In this document: piece after piece, positions 55,188 through 64,000 of the stretch | Position numbering within the stretch: the first letter of the stretch is position 1 | How the letters are laid out: every line of letters begins with the position of its first letter | Source: JACCZX01 sp963729165 | GTDB lineage: Bacteria; Pseudomonadota; Gammaproteobacteria; Burkholderiales; Burkholderiaceae_F | Length of the DNA: 64,000 nucleotides | Direction of reading: 5' to 3' | Assembly (NCBI GenBank): GCA_963729165.1 | Contig: CAVSMM010000015.1 | Coordinates: 186,001-250,000 of the forward strand | Notes under the pieces: generated by a model | Databases searched by the model: none | What the model was told of the DNA's origin: nothing | The model's input: the letters and a program-made list of their open reading frames with translations, nothing else | Program-made: the position numbers and the translations under genes

Positions 55188-56619
55188 ATGGCTGCGGTTC
55201 CATCTTCGCTGTTCGATCTACCGCTTTCCGCTGTTTACGACTCGGCGCGCTGGAGCAAGGCCGCGCTCGACGTGTGGACCGGATCGCTCGCGTCATCGGC
55301 TGCGATTGCGCATCAGCGCGAGCAGCGGCTGGTCGCGCTCGTTGCACATGCGTTCGAGTGCTCTCCGTACTACTCGCGTTTGTATCGGAAGTTGCCGGTC
55401 AGTTCGAGTTCGCGTTTGCGGTTGACTGATCTGCCGCCGGTGGCCAAGCAGTCACTGATGGCGGAATTCGACGATGTGATGACGGAGCCGACGGTGACTC
55501 GCCGTGCGGTTGATGAATTTGTCGCCCAGCCTGATCGGTTGCGGCGGTGCATTGCTCGGCCGCTATTCGGTGTGGACTAGTTCGGGCACCACCGGCAAGC
55601 CTGGTTACTTTGTGCACGACCCTGATGCCATCGCGGTGTACGACGCGCTCGAATGGCAGCGTTTTCGCGGAGTACGCTCGGCATCTGACCTGACGCGACA
55701 ATTGATTGCCGGCGATCGCTATGCGATGGTCGCTGCGACCGGCGGTCATTTTGCGGGCATCTCGACCGTCGAGCGCATGCGGCGCTCGATGCCGTGGCTG
55801 ACCGCATCGCTGAAAGGGTTTTCGCTGCTGCAACCACTCGATCAGCTGGTGGCCGAACTGAACGAGTTTCGCCCAACCCTGCTGGCCTCGTATCCCACCG
55901 CGGCGCAGATGCTCGCCGACGAGCAGCACGCAGGCCGACTTAAGCTGCGCCTGCGCGAAGTGTGGACAGGCGGCGAAACGCTGGCGAAGCCGGCCCGCGC
56001 GCAGGTGCAGCGTGCCTTCGGGTGTCCCGTGCGCAATTCGTATGGCGCATCGGAGTTTCTGCCTATCGCGTGGGAGTGTCCGTACCGACGCCTGCACCTG
56101 AACAGTGACTGGATCATCCTGGAACCCATCGACCAGCATGGTCGGCCTGTCGCTGCCGGCACACGCTCGCATTCGGTGCTGTTGACCAATCTGGCGAATC
56201 GGATTCAACCGCTGATTCGTTATGACTTGGGCGATGCCATCACGCTCGCCGATACGCCGTGCGGCTGCGGCAGCCGGTTTCCAGTGATGTCGGTCGAGGG
56301 TCGCACCGATGAGGCGTTGGTGTTCCCGCTGACCCGCGGCGGCACTGCGACTGTCGTTCCGCTGGCGTTGACGACCGTGATGGAAGACGACGCGCGTGTT
56401 CACGACTTTCAGGTGACGCAGACGGCGCCGCGCAAGCTGCAAGTTCGACTCGGCGGCGAGGAGCAAGGGTCGGCGAGCGAGGTTCGCCGTGCGCTTGGCA
56501 GCTACTTCGATACGCTTGGCATCGGAGAGGTGTCGATCGATATCGCGCGCCGTCCCCCGGCGCGAGACCAAGTCAGCGGCAAGCTGCGCCGCGTGATCTG
56601 TCAGTTGCCCGATCATTGA
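55188..56619 (+). CDS. Adenylate-forming ligase of PaaK/CapK type, one frameshift
   Basis: About 477 residues from ATG 55188. Parts: HAFECSPYYSRLYRKLPV, LPPVAKQSLMAEFDDV; a break near 55545; then the ATP-binding motif VWTSSGTTGKPGYF, GGHFAGISTVERM, WTGGETLAKPARAQVQ, NSYGASEFLPIAWEC, RYDLGDAI, and a cysteine-containing CGCGSRFP. It resembles phenylacetate-CoA ligase and CapK proteins. It activates a carboxylate as an acyl-adenylate; substrate unknown. Stand-alone gene. Confidence 0.82.
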
Positions 56620-56653
56620 TCGTCGCGGAAATCAGCGGGCACAATTGCGCCCG

Positions 56654-57724
56654 ATGATTTCCTCCACTTCGATCAAACGCCTGCTGCTGGCCGGTGCGAT
56701 CGCGCTCGCGATAGCGGTCGCCGGCTGCTCGACACTCGGGTACTACGCGCAGTCCATCGACGGACACTTTGCGATGCTGCGTGCGGCACGGCCGATTCCG
56801 GACATCGTCGCCGATCCCGGCACCGCCGAGTTGTTGAAGCAACGGCTGCAGCGCGCGCAGCAGATTCGAGCGTTCGCGTCGCAAGAGCTCGGCTTGCCCG
56901 AAAACGGAAGCTACCGATCGTATGCAGACCTGCAGCGCCCGTACGTCGTGTGGAATGTGTTCGCGGCGCCCGAGTTGTCCCTCGAGCTGAAGCAGTGGTG
57001 TTATCCGGTGGTCGGATGCGCCGCGTATCGCGGCTACTTTGATCGCGACTCAGCCGATCGCGCCGCCGCGGAGTTGCGCGCAGAAGGCTATGAGGTCAAC
57101 GTGGCGGGCGTGCCGGCGTATTCCACGCTCGGATGGTTTTCCGATCCGCTTTTGAACACATTCATCGGCGGCACCGAAGGGCAGCTCGCCGGCCTGGTCT
57201 TTCACGAGCTGGCACACCAGGTGGTGTTTGTCGGCGGCGATACGACGTTCAATGAGTCGTTTGCCACGGCGGTGGAGCGTGAAGGTGTGCGCCGTTGGCT
57301 GGCCGTGCATGGCGACGATGCGTCGCGCCAAGCGTACGCCGAGTTTGCGCAGCGCCGCAGCGAGTTTCTGAATCTGCTGTTGCAATATCGCGGGCTGCTT
57401 CATGAAAACTATCAGAGTCGGCAGCCGGACGACGTCAAGCGCGTACGCAAACAGCAGCTCTTTGCGTCGCTGAGAGAGGACTATGGCCGGTTGAAGGCGA
57501 GCTGGGATGGATTTGCCGGTTACGACCGTTTTTTTGCGCAGGACCCCACGAATGCGCATCTGGCATCGATAGGCGCCTACAACGATCTGGTGCCGGCGTT
57601 CGATGCGCTGCTGGCGCAGGTCGGCGGCGAGTTTCCGCGCTTCTACGAGGAGGTCAAACGTCTGGCTGCATTGCCGCAAGCCCGACGCGACGCCTCGCTG
57701 CGCAGCATGCTGGCGCAGCGTTAG
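56654..57724 (+). CDS. Predicted zinc aminopeptidase lipoprotein (PF10023/COG4324 type)
   Basis: About 356 residues from ATG 56654 (a TTG nine bases upstream is less likely). Lipobox VAGC about residue 21-24. Gluzincin motif HELAH at 184-188, followed by FNESFAT with the third-ligand glutamate; the segment AGVPAYSTLGWFSDPLLNT precedes it. These match the uncharacterised 'predicted aminopeptidase' family, usually anchored in the outer membrane. Frame intact. Confidence 0.85.
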   Translation: MISSTSIKRLLLAGAIALAIAVAGCSTLGYYAQSIDGHFAMLRAARPIPDIVADPGTAELLKQRLQRAQQIRAFASQELGLPENGSYRSYADLQRPYVVWNVFAAPELSLELKQWCYPVVGCAAYRGYFDRDSADRAAAELRAEGYEVNVAGVPAYSTLGWFSDPLLNTFIGGTEGQLAGLVFHELAHQVVFVGGDTTFNESFATAVEREGVRRWLAVHGDDASRQAYAEFAQRRSEFLNLLLQYRGLLHENYQSRQPDDVKRVRKQQLFASLREDYGRLKASWDGFAGYDRFFAQDPTNAHLASIGAYNDLVPAFDALLAQVGGEFPRFYEEVKRLAALPQARRDASLRSMLAQR

Positions 57725-57776
57725 CCGCGTCTATGATGGCGGTCGCAGGCACTAAAACGACAAGATACGGGAGACC

Positions 57777-59462
57777 ATGATGGACCGCTTCTGGCTGAAG
57801 AACTATCCGCAGGGCGTACCGGCGGACATCGATGCAGGTCGATACAAGTCGCTGATCCAACTTTTCGACGAAGCGTTCAAGAAGTACAGCGGCCAGGGCG
57901 CCTACAGCTTCATGGGTGCGGAGATGACGTTCGGGCAGCTCGACCAGCACTCGGCGGCGATCGGCGCGTGGCTGCAGAGCAAGGGCTTTGCCAAGGGCTC
58001 GCGGGTGGCGATCATGATGCCCAATGTGCTGCAGTATCCGGTCGCGATGGCCGGCGTGCTGCGCGCCGGCTGCACGGTGGTCAACGTCAATCCGCTGTAT
58101 ACGCCGCGCGAGCTCGAGCATCAGTTAAAGGACTCTGGCGCCGAGGCGATTTTCATTCTCGAAAACTTCGCCACCACCTTGCAGCAGGTGATCGACAAGG
58201 TGCCGACCAAGACTGTCGTCGTGTGCGCGATGGGCGACATGCTGCCGTTTCCGAAGAGCCTTATCGTCAACTTCGTGGTGCGCAACGTTAAGAAAATGGT
58301 GCCTGCGTTTTCGTTGCCGAACGCGCTGCGCTGGAACGACGTCCTGGCTGCCGGCCAGAAACTGACGCTTAAGCAGGTCGAATGCAGCCACAGCGATGTC
58401 GCGTTCCTGCAGTACACCGGAGGTACCACCGGCGTCAGCAAGGGCGCGACGCTGACGCACAAGAATGTGATCGCCAATATGCTGCAGGCCGAGGCGTGGT
58501 ACCAACCTGCACTCGCCAAACTGAAGCCCGGCGAGCAGATGATCACCGTGACCGCGCTGCCGCTGTATCACATCTTTGCGCTGACCTGCTGCGCGCTGTT
58601 GTCGATGCGCACCGGCGGCAAGAATCTGCTGATTCCGAACCCGCGCGATATTCCGGCGTTCGTCAAGGAACTCGGCAAGCACAAGTTCGGCGTGTTCCCG
58701 GCGGTCAACACACTGTTCAACGGTCTGCTGAACAACGAAGACTTCAAGAAGCTCGATTTCAAGTCATTGATACTTTCGCTGGGCGGTGGCATGGCGGTGC
58801 AACAGGCGGTAGCCGAGAAATGGCTAAAGGTCACCGGCAGCCCGATCTGCGAGGCGTATGGTTTGTCGGAGACGTCCCCGGGCGCGACCTGCAATCCAAC
58901 CAATACGACGAAGTACACCGGCTCCATTGGGCTGCCGATGCCGTCGACCGACATCGCGATTTTGGATGACGATGGCAAGCAATTGCCGGTAGGTGAAGTC
59001 GGCGAGATCGCGATTCGCGGCCCGCAGGTGATGGCCGGCTATTGGCAGCGCCCGGACGAAACGGCGAAGGTGATGACGCCGGATGGATTTTTCCGCAGCG
59101 GTGACATCGGCGTGATGGACGCGCAGGGCTACACCAAGATCGTCGATCGCAAGAAAGACATGATTCTGGTGTCAGGCTTCAACGTGTATCCGAACGAAGT
59201 CGAAGGCGTGGTTGCGATGCATCCGGGCGTGCTTGAGTGCGCGGCGATCGGCGTGCCCGACGAAAGCGCGGGCGAAGCGGTGAAACTGTTCGTCGTCAAG
59301 AAAGACGCGGCGCTGACCGAAAAAGATATATCCGAGTTCTGCAAAGAGCATTTGACCGGCTACAAGAAGCCGAAGTACATCGAGTTCCGTTCGGATTTGC
59401 CGAAGACGAATGTCGGCAAGATCCTGCGGCGTGAATTGCGCGACCAGAAGAAAGCGGCATAA
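57777..59462 (+). CDS. fadD: Long-chain fatty acyl-CoA ligase
   Basis: A 561-residue intact AMP-binding enzyme. P-loop YTGGTTGVSKGA at 213-224; fatty-acid ligase motifs YGLSETSPGATC, DGFFRSGDIGVMDAQGY, IVDRKKDMILVSGFNVYPNEVE, and the C-terminal lysine in GKILRREL. Activates long-chain fatty acids to CoA esters for beta-oxidation at the inner membrane. Length and motifs fit FadD; the hydratase at 5774 could act later in the same pathway. Starts with two ATG codons (57777, 57780), GGGAGA upstream. Confidence 0.93.
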   Translation: MMDRFWLKNYPQGVPADIDAGRYKSLIQLFDEAFKKYSGQGAYSFMGAEMTFGQLDQHSAAIGAWLQSKGFAKGSRVAIMMPNVLQYPVAMAGVLRAGCTVVNVNPLYTPRELEHQLKDSGAEAIFILENFATTLQQVIDKVPTKTVVVCAMGDMLPFPKSLIVNFVVRNVKKMVPAFSLPNALRWNDVLAAGQKLTLKQVECSHSDVAFLQYTGGTTGVSKGATLTHKNVIANMLQAEAWYQPALAKLKPGEQMITVTALPLYHIFALTCCALLSMRTGGKNLLIPNPRDIPAFVKELGKHKFGVFPAVNTLFNGLLNNEDFKKLDFKSLILSLGGGMAVQQAVAEKWLKVTGSPICEAYGLSETSPGATCNPTNTTKYTGSIGLPMPSTDIAILDDDGKQLPVGEVGEIAIRGPQVMAGYWQRPDETAKVMTPDGFFRSGDIGVMDAQGYTKIVDRKKDMILVSGFNVYPNEVEGVVAMHPGVLECAAIGVPDESAGEAVKLFVVKKDAALTEKDISEFCKEHLTGYKKPKYIEFRSDLPKTNVGKILRRELRDQKKAA

Positions 59463-59470
59463 GGTTTTTG

Positions 59471-59977
59471 ATGAAACGGTTCGAAGATAAAAATCGCGGT
59501 AAGGATCGTGACGCCCCCGCCGGCACACGCAGCGGGCCGCGCGCACGCGCAACGCTGGACCGCAAATTTGGCGCCGCGAGAGCGAAACCTCGCGAATTCA
59601 ATCGAGCCGATCCGTACCAGCGTGCCGAGCGGCCGGCACCTGCGCGCGACGCGACTTTTGGCGAGCGCCTGCGAGCGCCCGCGCGAGACGGCGCCATCGC
59701 GCTTGACCCGGATGTGGCGCGTGTGTTCCGTGACTCCGAGGCGGTGAACGAGGCGCTCAGGATGGTGATTCGGCTGGCGCGAATCGCGGGAGGCGGCGCC
59801 CGCCCTCCAGCGCGCAGTTTTGATCGCGCTCGCACGGGCGCGCCGACCGGGTCACGCTCTGGACCGCCATCGAGCGCGCGTCCAAGACCGCCGTCAGACC
59901 GCTTTACCCGGGACGAGCGGCCACGCCGCGGCTCGGCACCACCGACACGGCGCGAGCCGAGGTTCGAGCCCGAATAG
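59471..59977 (+). CDS. Basic, mostly disordered protein of unknown function
   Basis: About 168 residues from ATG 59471, rich in Arg, Pro, Ala and Ser. Only one ordered-looking segment, ALDPDVARVFRDSEAVNEALR followed by MVIRLARI (about 77-105), which looks helical and could be the conserved core. It follows fadD by 8 bases and may be co-transcribed. I do not recognise a family; RNA or DNA binding is possible by charge only. Confidence 0.6.
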   Translation: MKRFEDKNRGKDRDAPAGTRSGPRARATLDRKFGAARAKPREFNRADPYQRAERPAPARDATFGERLRAPARDGAIALDPDVARVFRDSEAVNEALRMVIRLARIAGGGARPPARSFDRARTGAPTGSRSGPPSSARPRPPSDRFTRDERPRRGSAPPTRREPRFEPE

Positions 59978-60177
59978 CGGCAAGCGGTGCCCGGACCCGC
60001 CTCGCGAAATTGCGACAGCCGCTGTCGTCGGGCATCGCGCGTTCCGGCGGTTGCAACCGTTTACATGGACGAAGGTCTAACTACTGCGGTCCGAATTACG
60101 CAAGAATTGCGTGACTGACTGCGCAATTCAGCCTAGTGTTCATACGGGTGATCCGCGGGGGTTCATCGGGAACTGGC

Positions 60178-60840
60178 GTGCAAGCAATTCGCAAATCTAT
60201 CGGATCGTTGCTGCTCGCCGCTGTGTGCCTGACGGCGACTACTGCTTCCGCTCAAGAGGTGGGCGGCGGGCTGCGCTTTGGTACTCCGGGTATCGGGCTC
60301 TCTCTTGAGTCCATCTTCTTGACCGAGCATTTCGGGATTCGCGGCCTGATCGACAGCGGCTCGGTGCCGTATGACTACGATGAAAGTCGCACACGCTACG
60401 ACGGGCAATCCCGCCTCGGTACTGGCGTCTTGCTGGCTGATTGGCATCCGTACGCCTCGGGCTTCAGACTGTCCGGTGGGCTGCTCTATAACAATCAGCG
60501 CTTCACCGGAACCGCTCAGCCGAGCGGCAGAACGAGCATCAACGGCCTGTCCTATTCGTCGGTCGGTCTGCTCGATGGACGGCTGACGGTTTCACGAACC
60601 ACTCCCTATTTCGGCGTTGGCTGGGGATTAGCCCCGCGCGCGGGATCGCGCCTTTACTTCAGCGCCGATTTCGGTGTGATGTATCAGCGGCCGAGCGCCA
60701 TGTTGCTAGGCGCATGCGGTCCTGCTTTGTCGACGAGCGTGTGCACCCAATTGCAGCACGATGAAACTGAATTCCGCGAGGGTGCGGATGAACTGCGCCT
60801 GTATCCCGTGATATCGGTTGGTTTCGGTCTTCGCTTTTAG
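60178..60840 (+). CDS. Outer-membrane beta-barrel-like protein
   Basis: About 220 residues. Start taken at GTG 60178 (MQAIRKSIGSLLLAAVCL), which gives a signal peptide ending ASA; an upstream in-frame GTG at 60136 is possible. The mature part alternates short beta-strands (GGGLRFGTPGIGLSLESIF, VLLADWHPYASGFRLSGGLLY, PYFGVGWGLAP, YFSADFGVMY) and ends in phenylalanine (VISVGFGLRF), the usual C-terminal signature of outer-membrane barrels. Similar in plan to OmpW-like small porins; function unknown. Confidence 0.75.
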   Translation: MQAIRKSIGSLLLAAVCLTATTASAQEVGGGLRFGTPGIGLSLESIFLTEHFGIRGLIDSGSVPYDYDESRTRYDGQSRLGTGVLLADWHPYASGFRLSGGLLYNNQRFTGTAQPSGRTSINGLSYSSVGLLDGRLTVSRTTPYFGVGWGLAPRAGSRLYFSADFGVMYQRPSAMLLGACGPALSTSVCTQLQHDETEFREGADELRLYPVISVGFGLRF

Positions 60841-60966
60841 ACCAGCGCTTTAGACAAAGCGTCGCCAGGCTTCTGCGGGTCGATCTGCCGGTGCTCAACC
60901 TAGCGCCGTGACGCTTGCGCTCCTCGACGCAAACGCATCGCGCTCGCTGCGCTTTTCCGGGGTTTG

Positions 60967-61260
60967 TCAGCCGGCTGCTCGAGGGACGAGCACCGTGCGC
61001 GCGCGCTCGATCAGCGCGCGCCGCAGGCAACGGTAAATCTCCTGAACGTCGAGCTGCTCGCCATCGGATGGACGCAAGCGAACCTGCATGCCGTCGGCTC
61101 GCGCGCGCACCCTGACCGACGCGGGAGTTGAACTGCCGCCGGTGATGCAACGCTGGCATGCGTCAAGAGCGGCCAGTACTGATTCTTGTCGGCCGGCAAC
61201 ACCGGACAACTCGATCTGTACTTCGTTGGCTCGCTCACGCACTCGCATCAACATCGCCAT
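60967..61260 (-). CDS. Small hypothetical protein
   Basis: Up to 97 residues; ATG 61254 is better placed than 61260 relative to GGAG. Sequence: MLMRVRERANEVQIELSGV, LAALDACQRCITGG, VRVRARADGMQVRLR, EIYRCLRRALIERAR. Predicted alpha/beta with two central cysteines (CQRC). The ~125 bases on either side hold nothing recognisable. No family known to me. Confidence 0.5.
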   Translation of the reverse strand: MAMLMRVRERANEVQIELSGVAGRQESVLAALDACQRCITGGSSTPASVRVRARADGMQVRLRPSDGEQLDVQEIYRCLRRALIERARTVLVPRAAG

Positions 61261-61387
61261 CTCCAGGCGTTAGTTTCATTCAACTTTGTGACAGTGCGAT
61301 TGTTATAGAGAACCCGCAATCCGCTGAATGGCCGATTACGCACGCACCCTGCGGACTATTCGACAATGGGCGACGAATGGCCCGCAG

Positions 61388-62008
61388 TTAACGGTTTAAC
61401 GCGGCAAGTTGCCGATCGTGTACCGCTGAGAGTGTGAACAAAGCAAACACTGCGCCAAGGCCGGCGCAGAACATGTCGGACTGCGTATCCCACGGGTCGC
61501 CCTGTGTGCCGAGGAATTCTTCGGCGCCCTGGCCAAGCGCTAGGGCCGCCCACCACTCGACAAGCTCGTACACAGCGCTGATTGCGAGTGCAATGCAGAC
61601 GCACAGGAAGGCAATCATGCGGCGTCCGTTCGCATACTTGCCGCGGATCAAGATTTCGCGCGCCACCATGGCTGGTACAAACCCTTGCATGAAGTGGCCG
61701 AGCTTGTCGTATGGATTACGCGACAGCTCAAACGCCTGCTGTACCCAAGCGCCGAGCGGTACGCGCGCATAGGTATAGGCGCCGCCGAGGATCAGCACCA
61801 GTGCGTGCGCAAAGATCAGCACGTAAAGCAGGGTAGTCAGCGGAAAGTGGCGGCGAGTCGCAATCAGGATCGGTAGCGCGATGATGACCGGCGCAACTTC
61901 CATCAGCCACGTGATGCGGTCATACGGTTGGAGCCCAGAGACGATCATCGCGATCAGCGTGATCACCAATAGAAACGCCAGCAGCCGATTTTCGTGTTCA
62001 GCGGCCAC
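61388..62008 (-). CDS. DUF2238 (YjdF-type) integral membrane protein
   Basis: A 206-residue intact protein with about six helices. Family marks: YARVPLGAWVQQAF, RNPYDKLGHFMQGFVPAMVAREIL, YELVEWWAALALGQGAEEFLGTQGDPWDTQSDM. The conserved acidic/histidine residues (DKLGHF, ELVEW, DPWDTQ) suggest metal or proton binding. Function unproven. Stand-alone. Confidence 0.88.
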   Translation of the reverse strand: MAAEHENRLLAFLLVITLIAMIVSGLQPYDRITWLMEVAPVIIALPILIATRRHFPLTTLLYVLIFAHALVLILGGAYTYARVPLGAWVQQAFELSRNPYDKLGHFMQGFVPAMVAREILIRGKYANGRRMIAFLCVCIALAISAVYELVEWWAALALGQGAEEFLGTQGDPWDTQSDMFCAGLGAVFALFTLSAVHDRQLAALNR

Positions 62009-62087
62009 AGTGGATTCTCATGTCATTCAAACCGGCGCTCAGTTCTTCACCAAGTTCGTTGCTCAATCGCCGCATGTGCGCGCCCTG

Positions 62088-63491
62088 CTACACGCGGTAG
62101 CGGAATACACGCATCTTTTCCTGTGTCATCTCGCGCATGCTGAACGGAATGCCGCCGACCCCGTAACCAGACTCGCGGCGGCCCGCGAACGGCATCCAGT
62201 CGGTGCGAAACGCGGTGTGGTCATTGATCATCACCGCCGATGCATCAAGGCGATCGGCGGCATACAGCGCAACGCCGATATCGTTGGCAAAGACACTCGC
62301 CTGGAACGCCACCGGCAGCGAATTTGCGCGGTCGATGGCGTCGTCCAGTTGATCAAAGCCGTACACGCAGGTCACGGGGCCGAATACTTCTTCTCGCGAC
62401 ACTCGTGCGTTCGGCGGCGGCTCGAGCAGAACCGTTGGCTCCAGGATCGTCGCCGATAGCGCGCTTGCCTCCCGCAAGGACCTTCGCTCCGGCAGTGACC
62501 GCTTCGGTCACCCACGACTCGACGCGGTCGGCTTCACGCGCGGTGATCAGCGGGCCGACTTCGGTTTCCGGCGACAGCGGATCTCCGACACGCAGCGCTC
62601 GCACGCGCGTCACGAAGCGATCGAGGAACGCGGCCATCAGCGTCGAGTGCACGTAGATGCGCTGCGTCGAAACGCACACCTGCCCGGCGTGGTAGTAGCC
62701 GCCCTTGACCATCGGCTCGATCAGCGCATCGAGATTGGCGCTGCGGTCGACGATGGCCGGCGCGACGCCGCCGTGCTCCAACGCCGAGCGCGTGCCGGGC
62801 GCGAGCTTGCTGTGCAGATGCCAGCCGACGCGCGCCGAGCCGATGAAGCTCAGGAACGCGACGCGCGGATCGGTTGCGAGCCGCTCGGCCAGCGCATTGT
62901 CCGGGGTGATGAATGTCTGGCACCACGGCTCGGCGAGGCCGGCCTCGCGCACCAGCGAGACGAACTCGATGCAGCACAGCGGTGTCGCCGTCGCCGGCTT
63001 CACGATCACCGGACAGCCGACGGCAATCGCCGGTGCTACCTGATGCACGATCAGGTTCAGCGGATGGTTGAAGGCGGAGATCGCCGCCACGACGCCGATC
63101 GGCTCGCGGGTCGTGAACGCCAGCCGCCCTGTGCTGGCGGGCGTCAGGCCCATCGGAATCTCGCGGCCGGCGAAGTTGCGCAACTCGTCGGCGGCGTTGC
63201 GCACGCCGTCGATCGCGCGCGTGGTTTCGACGATGGCGTCGGTCAGCGGCTTGCCGCCTTCTTGCGCGATGAGCCGGCTGAAGTGGTCGCGGCGCGCTCT
63301 CGATCAGGCGCGGCCAACTTCCGCAGCACATCGACGCGTTGGTGCACCGGCAGCCAGCCCTTGCGATCGCGGAAAACCTTCGTCGCGGCTGCGAGCTTCT
63401 TCTCCAGCGCGGCAGCGTCATCGGTGTCGATCTCGGCGATCGGCGCGCGATCGTAGGCTTGCACGACCTGCAGCTTCGCTGGAGTCGGCAT
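62088..63491 (-). CDS. Aldehyde dehydrogenase family protein, sequence with frameshifts
   Basis: About 470 residues from ATG 63491 (MPTPAKLQVVQAYDRAPIAE). Family marks: RDRKGWLPVHQRVDVLRKLA, REPIGVVAAISAFNHPLNLI (coenzyme/substrate entry), PVIVKPATATPL, FIGSARVGWHL, ALEHGGVAPAIV, and the catalytic cysteine in YHAGQVCVSTQRIYV; C-terminal EEVFGPVTCVYGF. Breaks near 63290 and 62470. Oxidises an aldehyde with NAD(P). The upstream ThDP-enzyme frame runs into it without a stop. Confidence 0.83.
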
Positions 63492-64000
63492 CGTTCTTAA
63501 CGCGAGCTCGATCTCGTTGACGCGTTGCTTGAGCTCGTCGCCCAGCACGCGAACGTTCTCGCTGTAGTCGATCGGCACGTCGATCAGATGCACGCCGCCG
63601 CCCTTGAATGCCGCCTCGATGCGTCGGCACGAGATCCTTGCAGGCCGTCACGCGCGATCCCTTGGCGCCATATGCCTCGCGCGTACTTCACGAAGTCGGG
63701 ATTGCCGAACGTCAGGCCGAAGTCCGGGAACTTGTCGACCGCCTGCTTCCAACGGATCATCCCGTAGGCGGAATCGTTGAGCACGATGACCACGAGATTC
63801 AGCTTCAGGCGCACGGCAGTTTCCATCTCCTGCGAATTCATCATGAAGCCGCCGTCGCCGCACACCGCGAGCACGCGGCGTTCGGGATACAGCATCGCCG
63901 CCATCATCGCGGACGGCAGCCCGGCGCCCATCGTCGCGAGCGCGTTGTCGAGCAACAGCGTGTTCGCCACATGCGTGCGGTAGTTGCGCGCGAACCAGAT
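63492..64000 (-). CDS. Thiamine-diphosphate enzyme (acetolactate synthase-like), C-terminal part
   Basis: The N-terminal part lies beyond the right edge. The visible pyrophosphate-binding domain has GAGLPSAMMAAMLYPERRVLA, then CGDGGFMMNSQEMETAVRLKLN (the GDG...N ThDP/Mg motif), VIVLNDSAYGMIRWKQ, and after a frameshift near 63640 HLIDVPIDYSENVRVLGDEL. Matches acetolactate synthase/IlvB-type enzymes. Its stop is not visible: the frame continues into the aldehyde dehydrogenase, either by a sequencing error or a real fusion, so the end given is approximate. Confidence 0.78.

Overview
The window looks like the chromosome of a betaproteobacterium, probably Burkholderiales. The 16S signature segments, the beta-type 5S, GC-rich coding sequence, a double-length UvrA and a PEP-CTERM protein all fit, but I cannot name a genus.

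Layout. 1-6550: a cut amino-acid permease, an exported methyltransferase, an AcuI-like reductase, a PAS/GAF/GGDEF/EAL c-di-GMP protein and an enoyl-CoA hydratase. 6656-12427: a complete rRNA operon (promoter, boxA, 16S, tRNA-Ile, tRNA-Ala, second boxA, 23S, 5S, terminator). Its 23S gene carries two large stem-forming expansions, at helix 25 and helix 45. 12427-19600: a PEP-CTERM gene and then a chromosomal integron, with at least six attC sites and minus-strand cassettes (two GFA-family proteins, a VOC protein, a small membrane protein, a SnoaL-like protein, a SAM methyltransferase, a GNAT acetyltransferase and unassigned fragments). 19576-26065: the integron integrase gene intI on the plus strand behind a near-perfect LexA box, followed after 16 bases by imuA, imuB and dnaE2, the SOS mutasome. 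The four genes look like one SOS operon that couples cassette recombination to error-prone synthesis. This is the most notable system in the window.

26107-37653: a periplasmic penicillin-acylase-type hydrolase and a peptide/dipeptide ABC transporter operon with two binding proteins, two permeases, a fused double ATPase, an M20 amidohydrolase and a small lipoprotein. 37650-41846: small envelope and hypothetical proteins. 41833-47543: a tandem, four-ATPase-module UvrA (minus strand). 47742-49759: a secreted SBP56/methanethiol-oxidase-type protein followed by a SCO1-like copper chaperone. 49778-55100: a lipoprotein, a HipO-like M20 hydrolase divergent from argE, and a molybdopterin oxidoreductase. 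55188-59977: two adenylate-forming ligases (PaaK-like, FadD), an aminopeptidase and a disordered basic protein. 60178-64000: an outer-membrane protein, a small unknown protein, a YjdF/DUF2238 membrane protein, an aldehyde dehydrogenase and the C-terminal part of a ThDP enzyme.

Caveat. Many clearly recognisable genes are broken by one-base insertions in short homopolymers or two-base losses in GC repeats (dnaE2, acylase, both binding proteins, uvrA, several cassettes and others). The density suggests uncorrected sequencing errors rather than pseudogenes. I give such genes as single spans and note the breaks.
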